A stretch of 64,000 nucleotides of DNA, taken from contig NW_023501039.1 in assembly GCF_014066305.1 (NCBI RefSeq), positions 1,116,001-1,180,000 of the forward strand, given 5' to 3'. Of this stretch, positions 1-12,212 are shown piece by piece. The notes under the pieces were generated by a model. That model ran no database searches, was not told where the DNA came from, and saw nothing but the letters and a program-made list of their open reading frames with translations. The first letter of the stretch is position 1. Each line of letters starts with the position of its first letter. The translations under genes and the position numbers were made by a program. Source of the stretch: Letharia columbiana (taxonomy: Eukaryota > Ascomycota > Lecanoromycetes > Lecanorales > Parmeliaceae).

Positions 1-227
1 TGTGAGGAGAAAAACGTCATGGTCTCAGATATCAAAAGAGCCGGAGCCGGATCATCGTGTACGATATCAAATTAGGGTTGGCAAAAGCCTGTCTATCCTA
101 GGAGTCCGAGTCTATAAAGTTGTCGTTATCATGGCGTAGGCATCTCATTCAAACACAGATAACATAATACCGCTTCTTCCCAAACGGTACCGACTATTGA
201 TGCAATTAGATCCGTTCCACACTCCAG

Positions 228-2199
228 TTACTGCCCATGGCCGTTCGCGGCCTCCAAATGGAAGACAGCTCTCAACGCAGTACCAAACCTCTCAATTGCT
301 TCAGCCACTTGGTCCGCGGGGGCAGCAGCAAAGGTAGTCCGGAAGAACATGTCGTCTCCCGGATTGCCAGTCTCAGCCCGGAACCAGCTGCCTTTCGATA
401 TCAAAGTTCCTCTTTCAATGGCAGCATGAAAGATCTCGTCCTCAATCTCAAGCATCGATTTTCCCTCTTTCGAAGGATGCTTTCGCCAATCAATCTTGAT
501 CCAGTGAAACATGCCCGCCATCGGCGGATTCCAACTCGCTACTTCCCTCGGTAGGTATTCTTCACAAGCGTAGCAGATGTTGTCTCTTCTTTTCGTATAT
601 TCCAGTCTGATGTTGATCAGCCAGTCAAGGTAGCCTGCATGTCCCCACGTCTCTTCTAGCAACTTGAACATGATCAACTGAGAAGGCCCGCTGGGAGTCT
701 GGGTGCACGTTTCGGAGTGCCGCACGAAACGCTCAATTATTTGTTCCGAGGCTGTGATCCAGCCTAATCGCATACCAGGAGCGATGACTTTGGAGAAGGA
801 GTCCAGGCGCATGACTCGACCGTCAATGTCCATGCTGAGCAGGGAGGGAACCAGGGCGTCTATGAAGGCGCTGTGAGAGGATGGAGGTGGGACGTCAGGA
901 GCATTTGGACCGGTGTAAGGTTGCATTTGTAGAAAGAAGTATGGCTCGTCTTCGAGTATGTAGATATCGTGCTTTTGGGCCATGCGGTAGATATCTCTTC
1001 TTCGCTGCTTGGACTGTGTGGCACCTGTGGGGTTCTGGCCGGAAGGTACAGTGTAGAGCAACCAAGGTTTGGGAGCACCATTGTGAGCGGCTGAATCCCA
1101 ATTGCTAATGATCGAATCTAGGTGTGAGGGAAGAAGACCTTGTTCATCCATCTTTACGCCTATGCATTGCACGCCCATCGGTCGAGCTGTTTCAGCGGCT
1201 GAGGAGAAGGTGAACTCTTCGGTCAGGATGCAATCGCCACGCGTGCAGAACATGCGGTATGCTATATCGAGAGCAGAAGTGTTGCCAACGGTCATAGAAC
1301 ATTGCCAGTCTTTGTATGGCGGATGGTGTACAATCTGGCAAGGCTTCATCAGCATCGATTTGGGCGCTTCATTCAGAGTCCCGCACCTCTGTATGCTCTG
1401 TGATGAATCGCAACATCTGTGCCGACCCTGTCGACTGACCGTAGTTAAGGGCCACATGGATGTCTGCACCCTGTATCTCAGTCGCTGTTGTAGCTCTAAC
1501 TCGTCATCTGTCGAGCGTACCGTATATGCTCTTTCCTTCCGCAATATCATGCTTTCCTATCCTCTTGACTACCCCAGACTCTTTCGTCTCCTGCTCTGAG
1601 AAGTGTGGTGGTACGGGTACTTTGATATCGATGTGCTCTAGAGGAAAATACTGGCTCGAAGGTAGACCGCCGCCCAGAGATATTAGGCCTTCAATGTTTG
1701 AGAACAGGTCCTGTGGTTTCGGTAATCTACGTGGTAGGCCACTCACCAGGGATTGTCAAATATTTGGCAGCTCCTTTCAAGGAAGACGGCTGTCGCAATG
1801 TCAGTAATCGGCAACGAATAGTCTGACCCCTTCCTCATTTCGATCTTGTTCTGACCTGTCTTGCCAAGCTTTCTTCACTCAATCGATCTGCTACCCCATC
1901 AGCTCTATGCCCACTGGTCCTGACACAGGTGGATGGATACGAACGTACGATCCCATCTTTTCGCCTTTGGTTTACCATGTCCCTATTACCCGATCAGAAC
2001 GTCGTCCCCCCAGAGCCAAGCTGCAAAGCCTCACGGGACTCTTGAACATGTCACTACTGGCATGCGCCGCTATGCCTCCAGCAATTCTTGGCGCCTTGGA
2101 GCGTCGCGCTGCAACGCCATTGACGCTGAGCTTATCAGAAAAGGTAGCGATCTGTGTATCTGTCGTGCTTCGCACGTCCAGGGCCGATGGAGGCACCAT
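228..2199 (-). CDS. aro8: Aromatic amino acid aminotransferase (Aro8/kynurenine aminotransferase type)
   Basis: PLP-dependent class I/II aminotransferase of about 541 aa, likely acting on aromatic amino acids or kynurenine/aminoadipate in the cytosol. I build seven exons: 2199-2035, 1982-1949, 1887-1856, 1789-1747, 1688-1521, 1463-1387 and 1334-228. They sum to 1626 nt. The joins restore family blocks such as KPKAKRWD, ISLGGGLPSS, ALNYGQSTGSAQ and TEHTEIVHHPPYKDW. The PLP lysine lies in SFSKVIAPG (about residue 355); YTVPSGQNPTG carries the substrate and cofactor asparagine region. The ATG at 2199 begins MVPPSALDV, which fits the N-terminal extension of fungal Aro8 proteins. No lesion is seen. 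The stop is 227 bp from the left window edge. Confidence 0.9.
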
Positions 2200-3313
2200 G
2201 GTAATCTTTTGGCCGGAGATGCTGGAAAAGAGTTCGTAGACTGTTAAGAATGGGGGAAAGGCGATAAAATGTGCGGATTGGCGAGATGTTTATTGGATGT
2301 AAATTTGTGGAATGTTTGCTACAGAGAGATACCTACCCAGCCATAGCCATAAAACGGAGAAGCTAAAGCTGTGGCGGAGATAGAGTTTTTTTTGCGTGAT
2401 GGTGTAGCAGCCGTTTTGGATGCGGAGCATTTGTGCTGCAAAAGTGCGTCATGGGCGGCGGACTTTCGGAATGCCGAGGCTAGCCGTAGGCAGCGCAATT
2501 CGATTCGTGCTGTTCTACATTTGATCTCTTCTTGTCGCGTCTGTCAAGGTACCAAAGGATATTGGAGCGCGTGGAAGGAGGAAGGAGGCAAACCGAAGTT
2601 GGACAAGGAAGTGGGGCTCATGTTCGTCTTTCATGCAGGTACAAACAGCATGTGAGACATTTCTACCAGGCTGTCAAATTCCGAAGCGCTGATTGGTCAA
2701 TGGCTTGGGATAAGATAGGTGTGTCCACTTTGAGCGGATTCGCTGCTGGAGCAACCCAGCTTGGGGATGGAGGATGGAGAGTTGAAGGTGATGGGGTTTG
2801 AGCTTGGGCTTGAGGCATTCGATAAGCCCAAATGGAAAGGACGATTGATGAAATCCATCTAATATAAAAAAAAATCAGTATGGTACATAGACATCCAGGT
2901 CTTGGTATCTCGCAAGTAGAAATCCCAAATTCCTTCCTTCCAGATCAATTGCCCTTTCCCTTGATCTAATTATGCAAAAAAAAAAATCCTTTCACTCCAT
3001 CGCTAAGATCCTTCACGGCGAAATGCTCCTCAGTGCTTTTCCCTGCTGCAACTATCAGATCGCTCCCTTTCCAGAGCATGCTCGATGGAATATACAAATG
3101 TGTGAACGCGTCCATCCAGGTACACGTGGTCCTAGAGGCGCCCCACAAGTCCTGGCTGCAAATAATCACAATGAAATTCAAGTTCCCCATGGAGTCTCGA
3201 GTGCGAGGGGACAGTGCCGTTCCATGCTCCTCGGTATTGGCAGAGCGGGTAGACAGTAGAAGAGGACCATCCTTCTCGACTCGAATGCAAAAGACGCTGG
3301 TAGGAGGAGGTCA
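2200..3313. other. Intergenic: aro8 5' side and hapC 3' side
   Basis: No supportable gene. It must hold the aro8 promoter and the hapC 3' end. A run of A residues lies near 2972. Short open frames here lack family similarity and code on both strands, so they are treated as chance. Confidence 0.6.
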
Positions 3314-4457
3314 CTAATAAGGGTCGTTACCGACGCCGTTATTGCTCGAGCTCGGCGGGTACACGTTGCCGTAGCCGCTCAATTGCTGAGAGGGATCTGG
3401 TCCATGGGGACTGAGGATGTTGTTGACACCCTCTTCTTGTCCTTGATAGGCGGTTGAGCTTGATGGATCCGACTGCCCAGCTGTGCTCGCACTGGCTGCA
3501 CTCGGCTGCGACGTTTGAGCGCCGTAGCCACTGCTCGGCCGCGCCTGCTGTGCCTCTCCTCGTTGTGATTGGGACTGTAGACAGCGGTCAATATGATTGA
3601 TATGTCTTACCCAAATGCAAGTGAGAAGGAAAGGAAGAAAGGACTGTCAAGGAAAGGCTGGGGAGGCAAAGGGCGGATGAGCTTACTTCTCGGTACTTTG
3701 CCAGGTAAATCTTTAGTGCCTCAGCGTAGTTTTCGAAGCCGGTAGATGTCATAGCGAATAGGATGTCTTCTCCATTAACCGTCTTCCTCTTCTCTTGTTG
3801 GCATTTCTCCGAGGCTGAAGATCAGATTAAGTCAGGCAATTGGTCATCGTAGAGGATTTGAATGTGCAAACCTTCGGAGGTAATAAATGAAATGAATTCG
3901 GAGACACATTCTTGCATGCACTCCTTCGCTTCCTTCGCGATTTTCGCGTTTTCTGGCAACGCCGTCTTCATGATCCGGGCCACTGGAGCAAAGTTGCGAA
4001 TGTTAGCATCCGAGACATGGCTGTGAGGTCTTGAACCACGGGGAGGAGGTGATATAGAGTGCGGGGAATTTCGGGACATTGTGTGTGCCCACTAAGCAAA
4101 TGGGCAAATATTTGTTGACCATAGAGATTAAAGAAACAAGATGCTGGCGCAGATCTTTAGACTGTGGAGAAGGAAGCCAACGATTTTGCGCGCGTAGGAA
4201 TTGGAGAAGCGACGGCAATACGATATTCCATCATCATGCAGCGTCGCAAGACGAAAACGCGCAAATTCAGTGGACGAGAATGCATGAGGAATTGAGCGTG
4301 ACCAACCATTCGCTATCGGCAACCACCTATCTTGTTCCTTCACCTCAAAGTCGTACGCTTCCCTCACTTGAGCTTCTTCTCCTCTCTCCATACTTTCCGA
4401 GTGTTCTGGGGTCGCATCTCCTTGCTCGACACCCTCTTTGGGCGGGGATTCCGACAT
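3314..4457 (-). CDS. hapC: CCAAT-binding factor subunit HapC (NF-YB)
   Basis: NF-YB/HAP3 subunit of the nuclear CCAAT-binding complex, which pairs with HapE (NF-YC) through a histone fold and with HapB for DNA binding. Four exons, 4457-4307, 3982-3872, 3814-3687 and 3574-3314, give 216 aa. The conserved core reads [25 protein letters not shown], then [28 protein letters not shown] and [20 protein letters not shown]. The C-terminus is rich in Gln, Ser and Pro and ends [12 protein letters not shown]. The first intron is 324 bp, long for this window. The start at 4457 (MSESPPKEG) follows an in-frame stretch without another ATG. Its CCAAT targets probably include promoters in this window. Confidence 0.93.
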
Positions 4458-6682
4458 AATAATATATGAACCGCTGCAGCCTAAGGCAACCAACAGAATA
4501 ATCGGGGGTCAGCTTGAGAATGGGGTGAGCTGTGAATTGGCACGTTGGGCTCTCGAAATGACGCACCGCAGCTTTGTGCTGTGCTGTTCAACAACAGTTA
4601 CGGTAGGTACTTTGCGAGACTTTGGCTTCAGAGCAGGGCTAGTGATTTTCTCCGCGTGCGCCGATCTAGATGAGGCTGTGTTATGGACTGGTATCGAAGC
4701 GCCAATTTACCCCAAGGCCTGCATACCGATTCGACAATATGAAGCGCGATCGAAGTGAATACACTCCCGCGCAAGAGCGTGGGTTAACAACCACTAGACC
4801 CAAATTCGTCTTCACAATGGGATTATTATGACCGGGTGCCCGCAGTCGCTCGTCCACTGGCGTGGTTTTGTGAAGGAGGGTGCCGCCGGGCAATTGGGCT
4901 CCAATGGCGGTCAGAGAATCTAACTCAGCACTTTAGATTTCCACGAGAAGGAGCTTGACGTTGGAGGCGCATACGATTGCTTCCTAACTTTAGTAGCGCT
5001 GGTACTGGAAGGCCACGTCTTGCTTCAGGCGCAACTGGGCGGTGGGTGTGTCGAGAGAAGTGTCGAATGTCGAATCCGAGTGCAAAGTGAAGCTTGGTCT
5101 GAGTCAGAGATGGCTTCGCTGAGCTTTTCGGAGCTTAATGTAGAGAGTGAAGCTGCGATTCTAACTGGTCGCGTCAAACGCGTGTATGGTCGCCTCAAGG
5201 AGTGTATGATGGTCTGCTCTGCTGCTTGATTCACACCAATTGAGAGGTGGGAGAGGGAGGTACCGTGTTCACCGTTCAACGACATGGCACGGCTTCGAGC
5301 ACGGTCTCGGACTGAAACCTTGGGGCTAGCTTCTAGAAACCAGCAAGGATCCCTACCCGTTGAGCACACCTCCACACTTCCACCACAAACGCGGTCGACG
5401 CGGCAGTCAACCAAATCAGCATGGCATTACTTAAAAGTGTCGTCTCCCAATGACTACTGGCATGGATACCCTAGGGGGCTGCGCCCAAAAGCCCAACAAA
5501 GTCCTCGGGAATCTGGTACCTAAAGTCAGTGCAACTGGGCAGCATGTGCTCCACGCGCGGGGCATGTGGCACCCACACCTCATGTAAAAGAGGGGTTTCA
5601 AGTCTCCGGCTGGGTATCAATACTTAAGGTCCCAACGGCACTACATGAAACGGTCTTCGATGTATGCTGGCTACATATATGTGTTGGCTACGTCAAGGAT
5701 CTGAGGAAACTCTGCAGGATCTAAGATTGGAGAGCTCATGTCGAGTGGCGGCTATCACATCAACGCGTTTGCACTTTACAGACACAGCCTCAAACAGCAG
5801 CCCATCGCATCTCCAAGGCCCAAGGGTATCCGCTGATGCGCAAATGACTGACCTTTCATTGTACATACATCCTCCCATGATCATGCAATGCTTTTGACAC
5901 TTGGAAGCATGGAGCGTATTTTGCACCATGCAGCGGCGACTCCGTTCCGATCTCTGCACGTTCAACGTTCAAAAAACCTTGGTTCGGATGATGAGGCTGG
6001 GCTGCATATACGACGCAGGGTAGGATTGCCGGGAATGCTGTGTTGGCTGCCTCAAGATTTGGGAGCACATGTCCGTGCCCGTGTCCGATGACGCGTAATT
6101 TTATTTTGGAGAAAGCAGCAAACTCGCTCCCTGTCTCCTAGACATGTCGAAACTCATATGTATAACAGCCATATCTCCCCAAGCAAAATTCGGGGTGACG
6201 TTGATCCGTCCAGTCAAATCAGTTTCGTACCTTGAATTAGCATCCTATGACCGCTCCTCCCACACTGAACTAGTCCTGCATGACCACCGATCCAGTCATT
6301 CATACCCTGATTTCATGCCAACGCACCTGCAAGCCATAATGTTCCGATGGTATCGAATAACCGTTGTAACGGTAATTCTTGTGGCTTGACGCTCGCCCTA
6401 GAGAATAACCGTATGACCTCGTGGACGAGAACTCAGGCATCAACGCATCCCGATTCTGGCTAGCAAACAGTATGCTCCTGCCAAGGACACCTTGATGACA
6501 CGGCACCGATAACACTAATCGAACAGTTCGCTCGTCATCCACGATGCTGCGATTTCGCCATATTGCACATCTTCAATGCAATGAAAGTGCCTTGTCATGG
6601 GCCCTCGGTCCCTTAGTAAGGAATTCTTGTTTAGTGACGAAGGCGGACATGAAGCCGCTTGGATTGGAAATTTGTGTAGAGG
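4458..6682. other. Gene-poor 2.2 kb upstream of hapC
   Basis: I find no open frame with recognisable domains or a convincing exon series. An overlapping pair of frames around 5020-5414 is open on both strands but low in information. It may hold the hapC promoter, a non-coding RNA or decayed DNA; the sequence does not decide. Confidence 0.5.
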
Positions 6683-7327
6683 CTATTGTTGCACGACTTG
6701 GATGTTATTTTTCTTCTGCGTCCCATGTAGACTCATCAGCAAATTCCCGAATGGTAGGTCCACGAATCAAGGCCCTAAACTAAATCGAGACGAGAACCGT
6801 GTGCCCATCGTAACTGTGGCTGTAACATTCTCAAATAAAGAAACTCACCTTCCACTTCTCCATGTCATCCTGCTGCCGCTTATACTGCTTGACCAGCTCC
6901 TCCAGAACTTTCTTCAATCCTTCCGAATTTGTCTGAAGCGCGGGAGTAACATCCTTTACGGTTTTTTCAACTAAGACTCCATTTATCATTCGAAAGCACT
7001 TGCGGTCCGGAGGAAGGGGAGCCAGTGTCTCTAGTACAAGTCTGTTTGAACAACGAATGAGCGGTGTGGCTTCCGAAAAGGTCTTCGCCAGCAAGCCGAG
7101 TGCTTGATCCTAGATGTTAGAGATCGAGAGCCACGTAGATTACGTACTTATGTTCTTCAGTATCTTGTTCAATGTCGCCGATCTTCTGAGCTAACTGTTG
7201 AAGGCTGTTCTTGTAGTTGGTGTATTGCTGCTGTAGCTCTAGCCAAGGCGGTCAGCAGCGAGAGAACAAAGCAGTACGGTAACATACCTTGCTGCTTTCT
7301 GACAGTGATCTGTGATTGTGCCATCAT
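6683..7327 (-). CDS. GIM4: Prefoldin subunit 2
   Basis: Beta-type prefoldin subunit of the hexameric cytosolic chaperone that hands nascent actin and tubulin to CCT/TRiC. Exons 7327-7288, 7238-7148, 7041-6849 and 6715-6683 give 118 aa. The joined protein runs SQITVRKQQ|ELQQQYTNYKNSLQQLAQKI, then LVLETLAPLPPDRKCFRMINGV and EELVKQYKRQQDD, and ends KKNNIQVVQQ. This is the expected helix-hairpin-helix (coiled-coil) layout and length. Two adjacent in-frame ATGs (7327 and 7324) are both possible starts. Divergent from CMC2 with 208 bp between start codons. Confidence 0.92.
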
Positions 7328-7535
7328 CGTTTATCGAGCCCGACACAGCAGAAGCGACGTTTGGTGGGGAGGAGAGAGTTTGATGGCGGAGCATCACAAG
7401 CTTTTGGACGGCAACGGATTTCTTCCGCACCAAACATGCCGCAAGAGGCTCTCCGACTCCGAGTCTCCACCACTACTCAGCGCCCAATCATTCTGACCCT
7501 GCAATTCGCGGTACCCTGTCACTATTGATACTGCA
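7328..7535. promoter_or_regulatory. Shared GIM4/CMC2 promoter with CCAAT box
   Basis: Intergenic stretch between two divergent start codons. It contains a CCAATCA box at 7484-7490, about 50 bp upstream of the CMC2 start, a canonical target of the HapB/C/E complex whose HapC subunit is encoded in this window. The regulatory role is inferred. Confidence 0.45.
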
Positions 7536-7838
7536 ATGCATCCTCATCTACACACCAAAGACAACAGGGGTCTGCGCACTCATACAAAGTTGTCTCCACT
7601 AGAGAATCCGTACTGACCTCTCCACCTAGGCTGCGAAGAAGTAATGGCTGCCCTCGACGAATGCCACGCCCAAGGCTTTCTACACAAAGTCCTGGGCAAC
7701 TGCAATGGTGCCAAGCGGGAGGTCAACAAGTGTCTACGAGCAGAACGGCTTGAAAGGACGGCTAAGAACCGAGAGAAGGCGAAGGAAAAGAAAGAGAGGA
7801 TACAGAGAGTTTGGAAAGAGATCGATGAAGAATCGTGA
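7536..7838 (+). CDS. CMC2: COX assembly mitochondrial protein 2 (twin CX9C)
   Basis: Small intermembrane-space protein that helps cytochrome c oxidase assembly. Exon 1 (7536-7569) starts MHPHLHTKDN, the family hallmark. After a 60-bp intron, exon 2 (7630-7838) continues CEEVMAALDEC. The total is 80 aa. Both CX9C motifs are visible: CEEVMAALDEC and CNGAKREVNKC, which are expected to form two disulfides through the Mia40 pathway. The charged C-terminal helix (KEKKERIQRVW) is typical. An ATG in exon 2 at 7644 gives a shorter frame that would lose the first cysteine, so the exon 1 start is preferred. Confidence 0.93.
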
Positions 7839-8144
7839 CATTGACGTTGAGGTTGTAGAGATCCTGGAGGTATTTAAGGGAGAGGATGGCATGCTGGACT
7901 TCATAAGGCTACACGACGGATTAGAGAGGGTGTACTTGGGAAGCATAGCGCGGCGTTATGCATTACTCGGGGACCAAGGAACACGCCGTCAATGCTTTCG
8001 AAGAAGACCAGGAGCCTTGAATCGAGCGGAGACGCGGTCAAGTGGATATCTTCTCTACTCAGGTCATTGGCGCGAAAAGTCACAGCCATAGTCTACTCAC
8101 TGAAGAAACCATTGAACGGGGTATCAATTCGATAGCATTCTGCC
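7839..8144. other. Convergent 3' spacer between CMC2 and UTP23
   Basis: Shared 3' region of two convergent genes. No gene or clear terminator structure is seen. Confidence 0.6.
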
Positions 8145-9220
8145 TTATTCGGTGCCTTCATTGCCATTATTTATCGCAGCGGTTAGCCCTTCAAGCTGTT
8201 TCGACTTGTGTTTCCTCTTTCTTTTTCGCTTTGCTTCACGATCTTGTGTCTCGTCAAAGGGTCCGTCAAGATTGCCTACAGCGGAGACTCTGATCTCTGA
8301 CTTTCTCTCTTCAGCGTCTGGAAAGCTTAGAGCTTCATCCGATCTGCCTTCCCTCCTCGTTTCCTCTTTACGGTCGCTAACCGTCGCCTTCTTCGGTCTC
8401 TTCACGCTCAACGGATTCGGGCCTTTAGGCCCTTTCACTTTCTTTTTCTTTCCGGCTCTCTCCTCACTTTCAGTCATGCTCTTCGCATCTTGGCCCTCTC
8501 CCGTAACTGCATCACCGTCATCTTCATCCCTCTTCCTCTTTCCAATGAGCCCTATGCCTCTTGTCTTCAGCCCGCTCCTAAACTTTTCCCTTTCCATACC
8601 TTCTCTGGCTTTGACACTGCCCGCAGCCATAGGCTCCATCACCATTACACTCCTCTTCACAAAGACCAGCGGCACCCCCTTGATCCCCCTGCAATGCCTT
8701 CTTACGTCATCATCCTGGCTTGCAACAATATAACGGTTCTTGTTTGTGTGCGAGTTCTTGGGGTCAATAACAGAATTGTAGCATTCGAGAGTTGAGAGCG
8801 GTTCGTCAAGGACATGGTGGTTGCAGCGTCGTCTTTCCATTGACTGAGCGGTGAGGATCAGAGCATCTTTTGTTGGTTGAGGGAGGTGCTTCAAAAGATA
8901 TAGGTGCCGCATAGAGCATTGTGTAATCACTATTACAAAACGCAATGATTAGCTTAATTCCCATGACTGTAGAGACTGGAAATATACTTGGCTTCACCTT
9001 GGCGCTGAGTGTACGCTCCAATCCACCTACGAGGTCCATCTTAAATTTCTCGGTATCTTGAATGATTTGGGCATCGACTGTGAGAAGCAGCGTCAGCTGC
9101 AGAATATCAAGGGAAAAGGCTTGCAAACGGACTGAGAACTTGGTATGGGCCCCGGAAACCAAATGTCATCTCAAATTGGGCCATAAGCTTCCGGTATTGT
9201 TTACTACGCTTGCCCCTCAT
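8145..9220 (-). CDS. UTP23: rRNA-processing protein UTP23
   Basis: PIN-like SSU-processome factor of the nucleolus, needed for 18S rRNA maturation and release of the snR30/U17 snoRNA. Exons 9220-9133, 9077-8988 and 8929-8145 give 320 aa. The start MRGKRSKQYRKLM is typical. The joins give PYQVLIDAQIIQDTEKF and VKPMITQCSMRHLY; the latter carries conserved residues of the PINc fold. ECYNSVID and NKNRYIVASQD follow. The C-terminal third is basic and low complexity (KRKRKRKHKSK), as expected of nucleolar proteins. Divergent from RRN3. Confidence 0.93.
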
Positions 9221-9469
9221 CTTGACTGTCGATAATTAATGTGGTCAAGAAAGAATTGTTCAGGTAACCATCCAGAAAGATATATATTTCCTAAGACCAA
9301 ACTTCACACAATTGCACTAGCAATCCCAGCCCTACAGTCGCGTGCCTTCGCTTGCTACCGCAACTTTTTCTTCCTCCGCACAGAAGAGTCATAGTGAACA
9401 ACGCCCCGTTTAACGTCATTAGTTGACTCTTCTCGATTGTTGATATGTATTTCAGTGTTGACCTCAGCT
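9221..9469. promoter_or_regulatory. Shared UTP23/RRN3 promoter
   Basis: 249 bp between the start codons of two ribosome-biogenesis genes. I see a pyrimidine-rich tract around 9360-9385 but no certain factor site. Co-regulation is inferred from geometry and function. Confidence 0.4.
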
Positions 9470-11502
9470 ATGTCCACTATCCAGCGCCTCACGGGCGCTA
9501 TCGCTGCTACGACACCAAAACCACTCCTCCGCCGCCCTACATTGGTCCGCAAGCGAGAAGATGACAATGAAGCACCTCCCTCTAGCCCCAGAAAGAAAGC
9601 CAAAGTCACTTTTGATTCGGATGTCGAGGTGAGGGTGGTCGGCGATTGGGAGAAGGCGCCGCATCTCATCCAAGAAGAAGTGCGCCGCGCCTTTGCAAAG
9701 CGAGCATTGGGCGACGACTCAGGCTATGACAAATTGAAGGATGTCTACTCCAAGAAGAATGGCAATGAAGAGGAGTTCAGTCCTGTCACAATCAAGAATT
9801 ACACTATCTCATTACTCGCAAACGTTTCAGTGCTCAACAAATCGAATTCTGACTTGGTTCATGCTGTCTTGAGTAGCGACTGGCTGGGACGAACAGAAGA
9901 CTATGTGGCTCTGTTTGTGCGGCTAATAGCAAATGTTTCATCAGCACAGGGAGTGTTCTTAGGAGACGTGGTGCAGATGTTGGTGAACAATCTGACAGCT
10001 GGTCAGACCCATCCTCTCTAAATGCTGGGGGCCTTTTCTAACGGTCAACAGCACCTCCATCTAACGGCCGAATAAGAGATCTACCGGTGGTTACACGCTT
10101 GATGATCTATGCTCGAGTACACAGGACCTTGCAGTACTTGCTACAGCTAATACCTTCCGCTGGTCGCATATTCTCCTCCACAATGACCACCGCATTTCCT
10201 CATCCAACGGACTCAAGGCGCTCTCATGTCGTTTACGTACAAAACCTGCTCAAACTCGTTGGGTATTCTCCGGAATTACGAGGGGAGGTGCTGGCGCTTA
10301 TCACGGAACGCCTCGTCAAAATAGATGTTCAGGTGCAGGTTGACCTTGAAGACTTGGCGGAGGATGTGGGAGAAGGCTTGGTGGATCAGATTCCACCAGC
10401 CCGACCGGATCTCATGGATGACATGGAGGATTCAGACATGAGCGATGAGGAGGACTCTGACGAGGATGAGGAGGACGAAGAAGCGCAGAGAGCGAAAGAA
10501 ATCACAAAGAATGTAGAGAAGATGGATGCGATCTTGGACATTCTGTTCTCGCATTACGAACAAAGCTTTAGTCATCCTTCCGTCGAGGAGCAAGTGGGAT
10601 CCCTCAACATCCTTCTATCTCAGTTCGTTACCACCATCCTACCTACGCACAGATCTCGCCACACACAATTCCTTCTCTTCCATTTCGCGCAGCAATCTTC
10701 CGAGTATATCGACACTTTCGTTGGGACTTGTGTACAAATAACCTTCGACAAAGGCCAACCAGCTATTGTACGCCAAGCATCAGCAGCCTATCTCGCAAGC
10801 TTTGTTGCCAGAGGGATGCATGTGCCGTCCAATATCGTGCGAGATGTCTTCGGCTATATTGGCGGCGAGCTTGCGAGACTCCGTCGAAACCATGAGCCCA
10901 GTTGCCGCGGTCCGGACATGAGACGATACTCATCATTCTACGTCCTTGTACAAGCTCTACTTTATATTTTCTGCTTTCGATGGCGAGATCTCGAGTCTGC
11001 TCCAGACGATGATTTTGAAGACGACGATCTGAACACTCCCTACGGTCAACAGCATCAATGGAAATCTGGGGTCAAAGAAGCTCTCTCTCAGAACGTCTTT
11101 TCAAAACTCAACCCACTCAAAGTGTGCTCGACGGCAATCGTCACCGAATTCGCCCGGATAGCGAATCATCTCAGCATTGTCTACGTCTATCATCTACTCG
11201 AGACCAATAAAAGAGTTCGGGTTCTGCAGTCTGCCGGCACCGGATATGGCCAACCAAACCGGGAGACAGCGCTCTCAGCTAGGAGAGACGAAAGCTACCA
11301 GCACCTGGACGCGTACTTTCCTTTTGATCCTTACCATTTGCCGAAGAGCAAGAGGTGGATAGAAGGCGACTACAGAGAATGGAGCGGCATTCCCGGTTTG
11401 GACGACGAGCAGGCATCAGAGACTGACAGTGATGATGAGGAGGGGCTAAAGAGTGAGGCAGAGGAAGGGACTGAGACTGACGAGACTGGCGGATCTTTCT
11501 AG
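9470..11502 (+). CDS. RRN3: RNA polymerase I initiation factor RRN3 (TIF-IA)
   Basis: Bridges RNA polymerase I to the core factor at the rDNA promoter; nuclear. Exon 1 (9470-10001) and exon 2 (10052-11502) are separated by a 50-bp intron and give 660 aa. The N-terminus is basic and disordered (SSPRKKAKVTFDSD). HEAT-like helical repeats follow: YTISLLANVS, ALFVRLIANVSS, PVVTRLMIYARVH and YLLQLIPSA. An acidic insert (DSDMSDEEDSDEDEEDEE) at about residues 300-320 and the conserved segment AYFPFDPYHLPKS near the C-terminus are both expected for Rrn3. The C-terminal tail is acidic. The start MSTIQRLTG at 9470 is the first good ATG in frame. Confidence 0.92.
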
Positions 11503-12212
11503 GCGTGATTGACACGATTCATGAGTCTCCAATTTCACGATCTTGCATAGCATGCATAAGGCGCGGCGTATTCCATTGTTTTCTATTCCCGGTGTGGATT
11601 TAGGGAAGGCATAAAAGTTGAGGGATCTGGAACAGCTGGACAATGGCTATTCACTCGTAAATACTTTAGCGAAGGAATTGAGAGATTCGACCATCGTGCA
11701 TTTCCAGGCCACGAAATCTTTCAAGCATGTTGGCAGCCTTTGCCATTGGCGGCTTTTCCGTACGCACAATTATGAGTATCGAAAAAAAAGAAAGGAAAAG
11801 AGGGAAATCAGGGAGGTGGATGCATTGCGGTCACCGCTGTGTAGAAGCTTAGCGCTCAAGATGCTTTTGCCTCGCTCACGGCTTTAAAACAATACATAGA
11901 AGTACCTATGAATGGGAAATACTGCTGGTAGGCGTCCAAATGGGCCTCTAAATCTCTTCTGAAAGAGCTTCAAAACTGCAAAGGAGCAGGGCAAGGCAAT
12001 TGGATTCCCTAGCGTATTCAAAGGTAGACCTTTCCGAGGCAGCTCGATGGCTGTGGCGCATCGGGATTCGAGCTCATCAATCCAAAAGAATGAAAGAAAA
12101 CAGCAATCACGGTTTTCAGAGGGTCAATACAAGTGTGTTTGTGCCGTCACGGCTTCTCTAGAATAAGGTACTGGCCACAGGCCCTTCTCGGAGGCTGCAC
12201 AGCGGGCGGCTC
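11503..12212. other. Convergent spacer RRN3 / DUF1993
   Basis: 710 bp without a supportable gene. It contains the 3' regions of both flanking genes. An A/G-rich stretch occurs around 11783-11815. Confidence 0.55.

Noticed and set aside
5020..5414. Overlapping 70-130 codon frames on both strands
   Set aside because: No domain, no splice-consistent extension, open on both strands; treated as chance.
8152..8733. 193-codon plus frame with hydrophobic Phe/Leu/Ser runs
   Set aside because: It is the antisense shadow of the Lys/Glu-rich UTP23 C-terminus.
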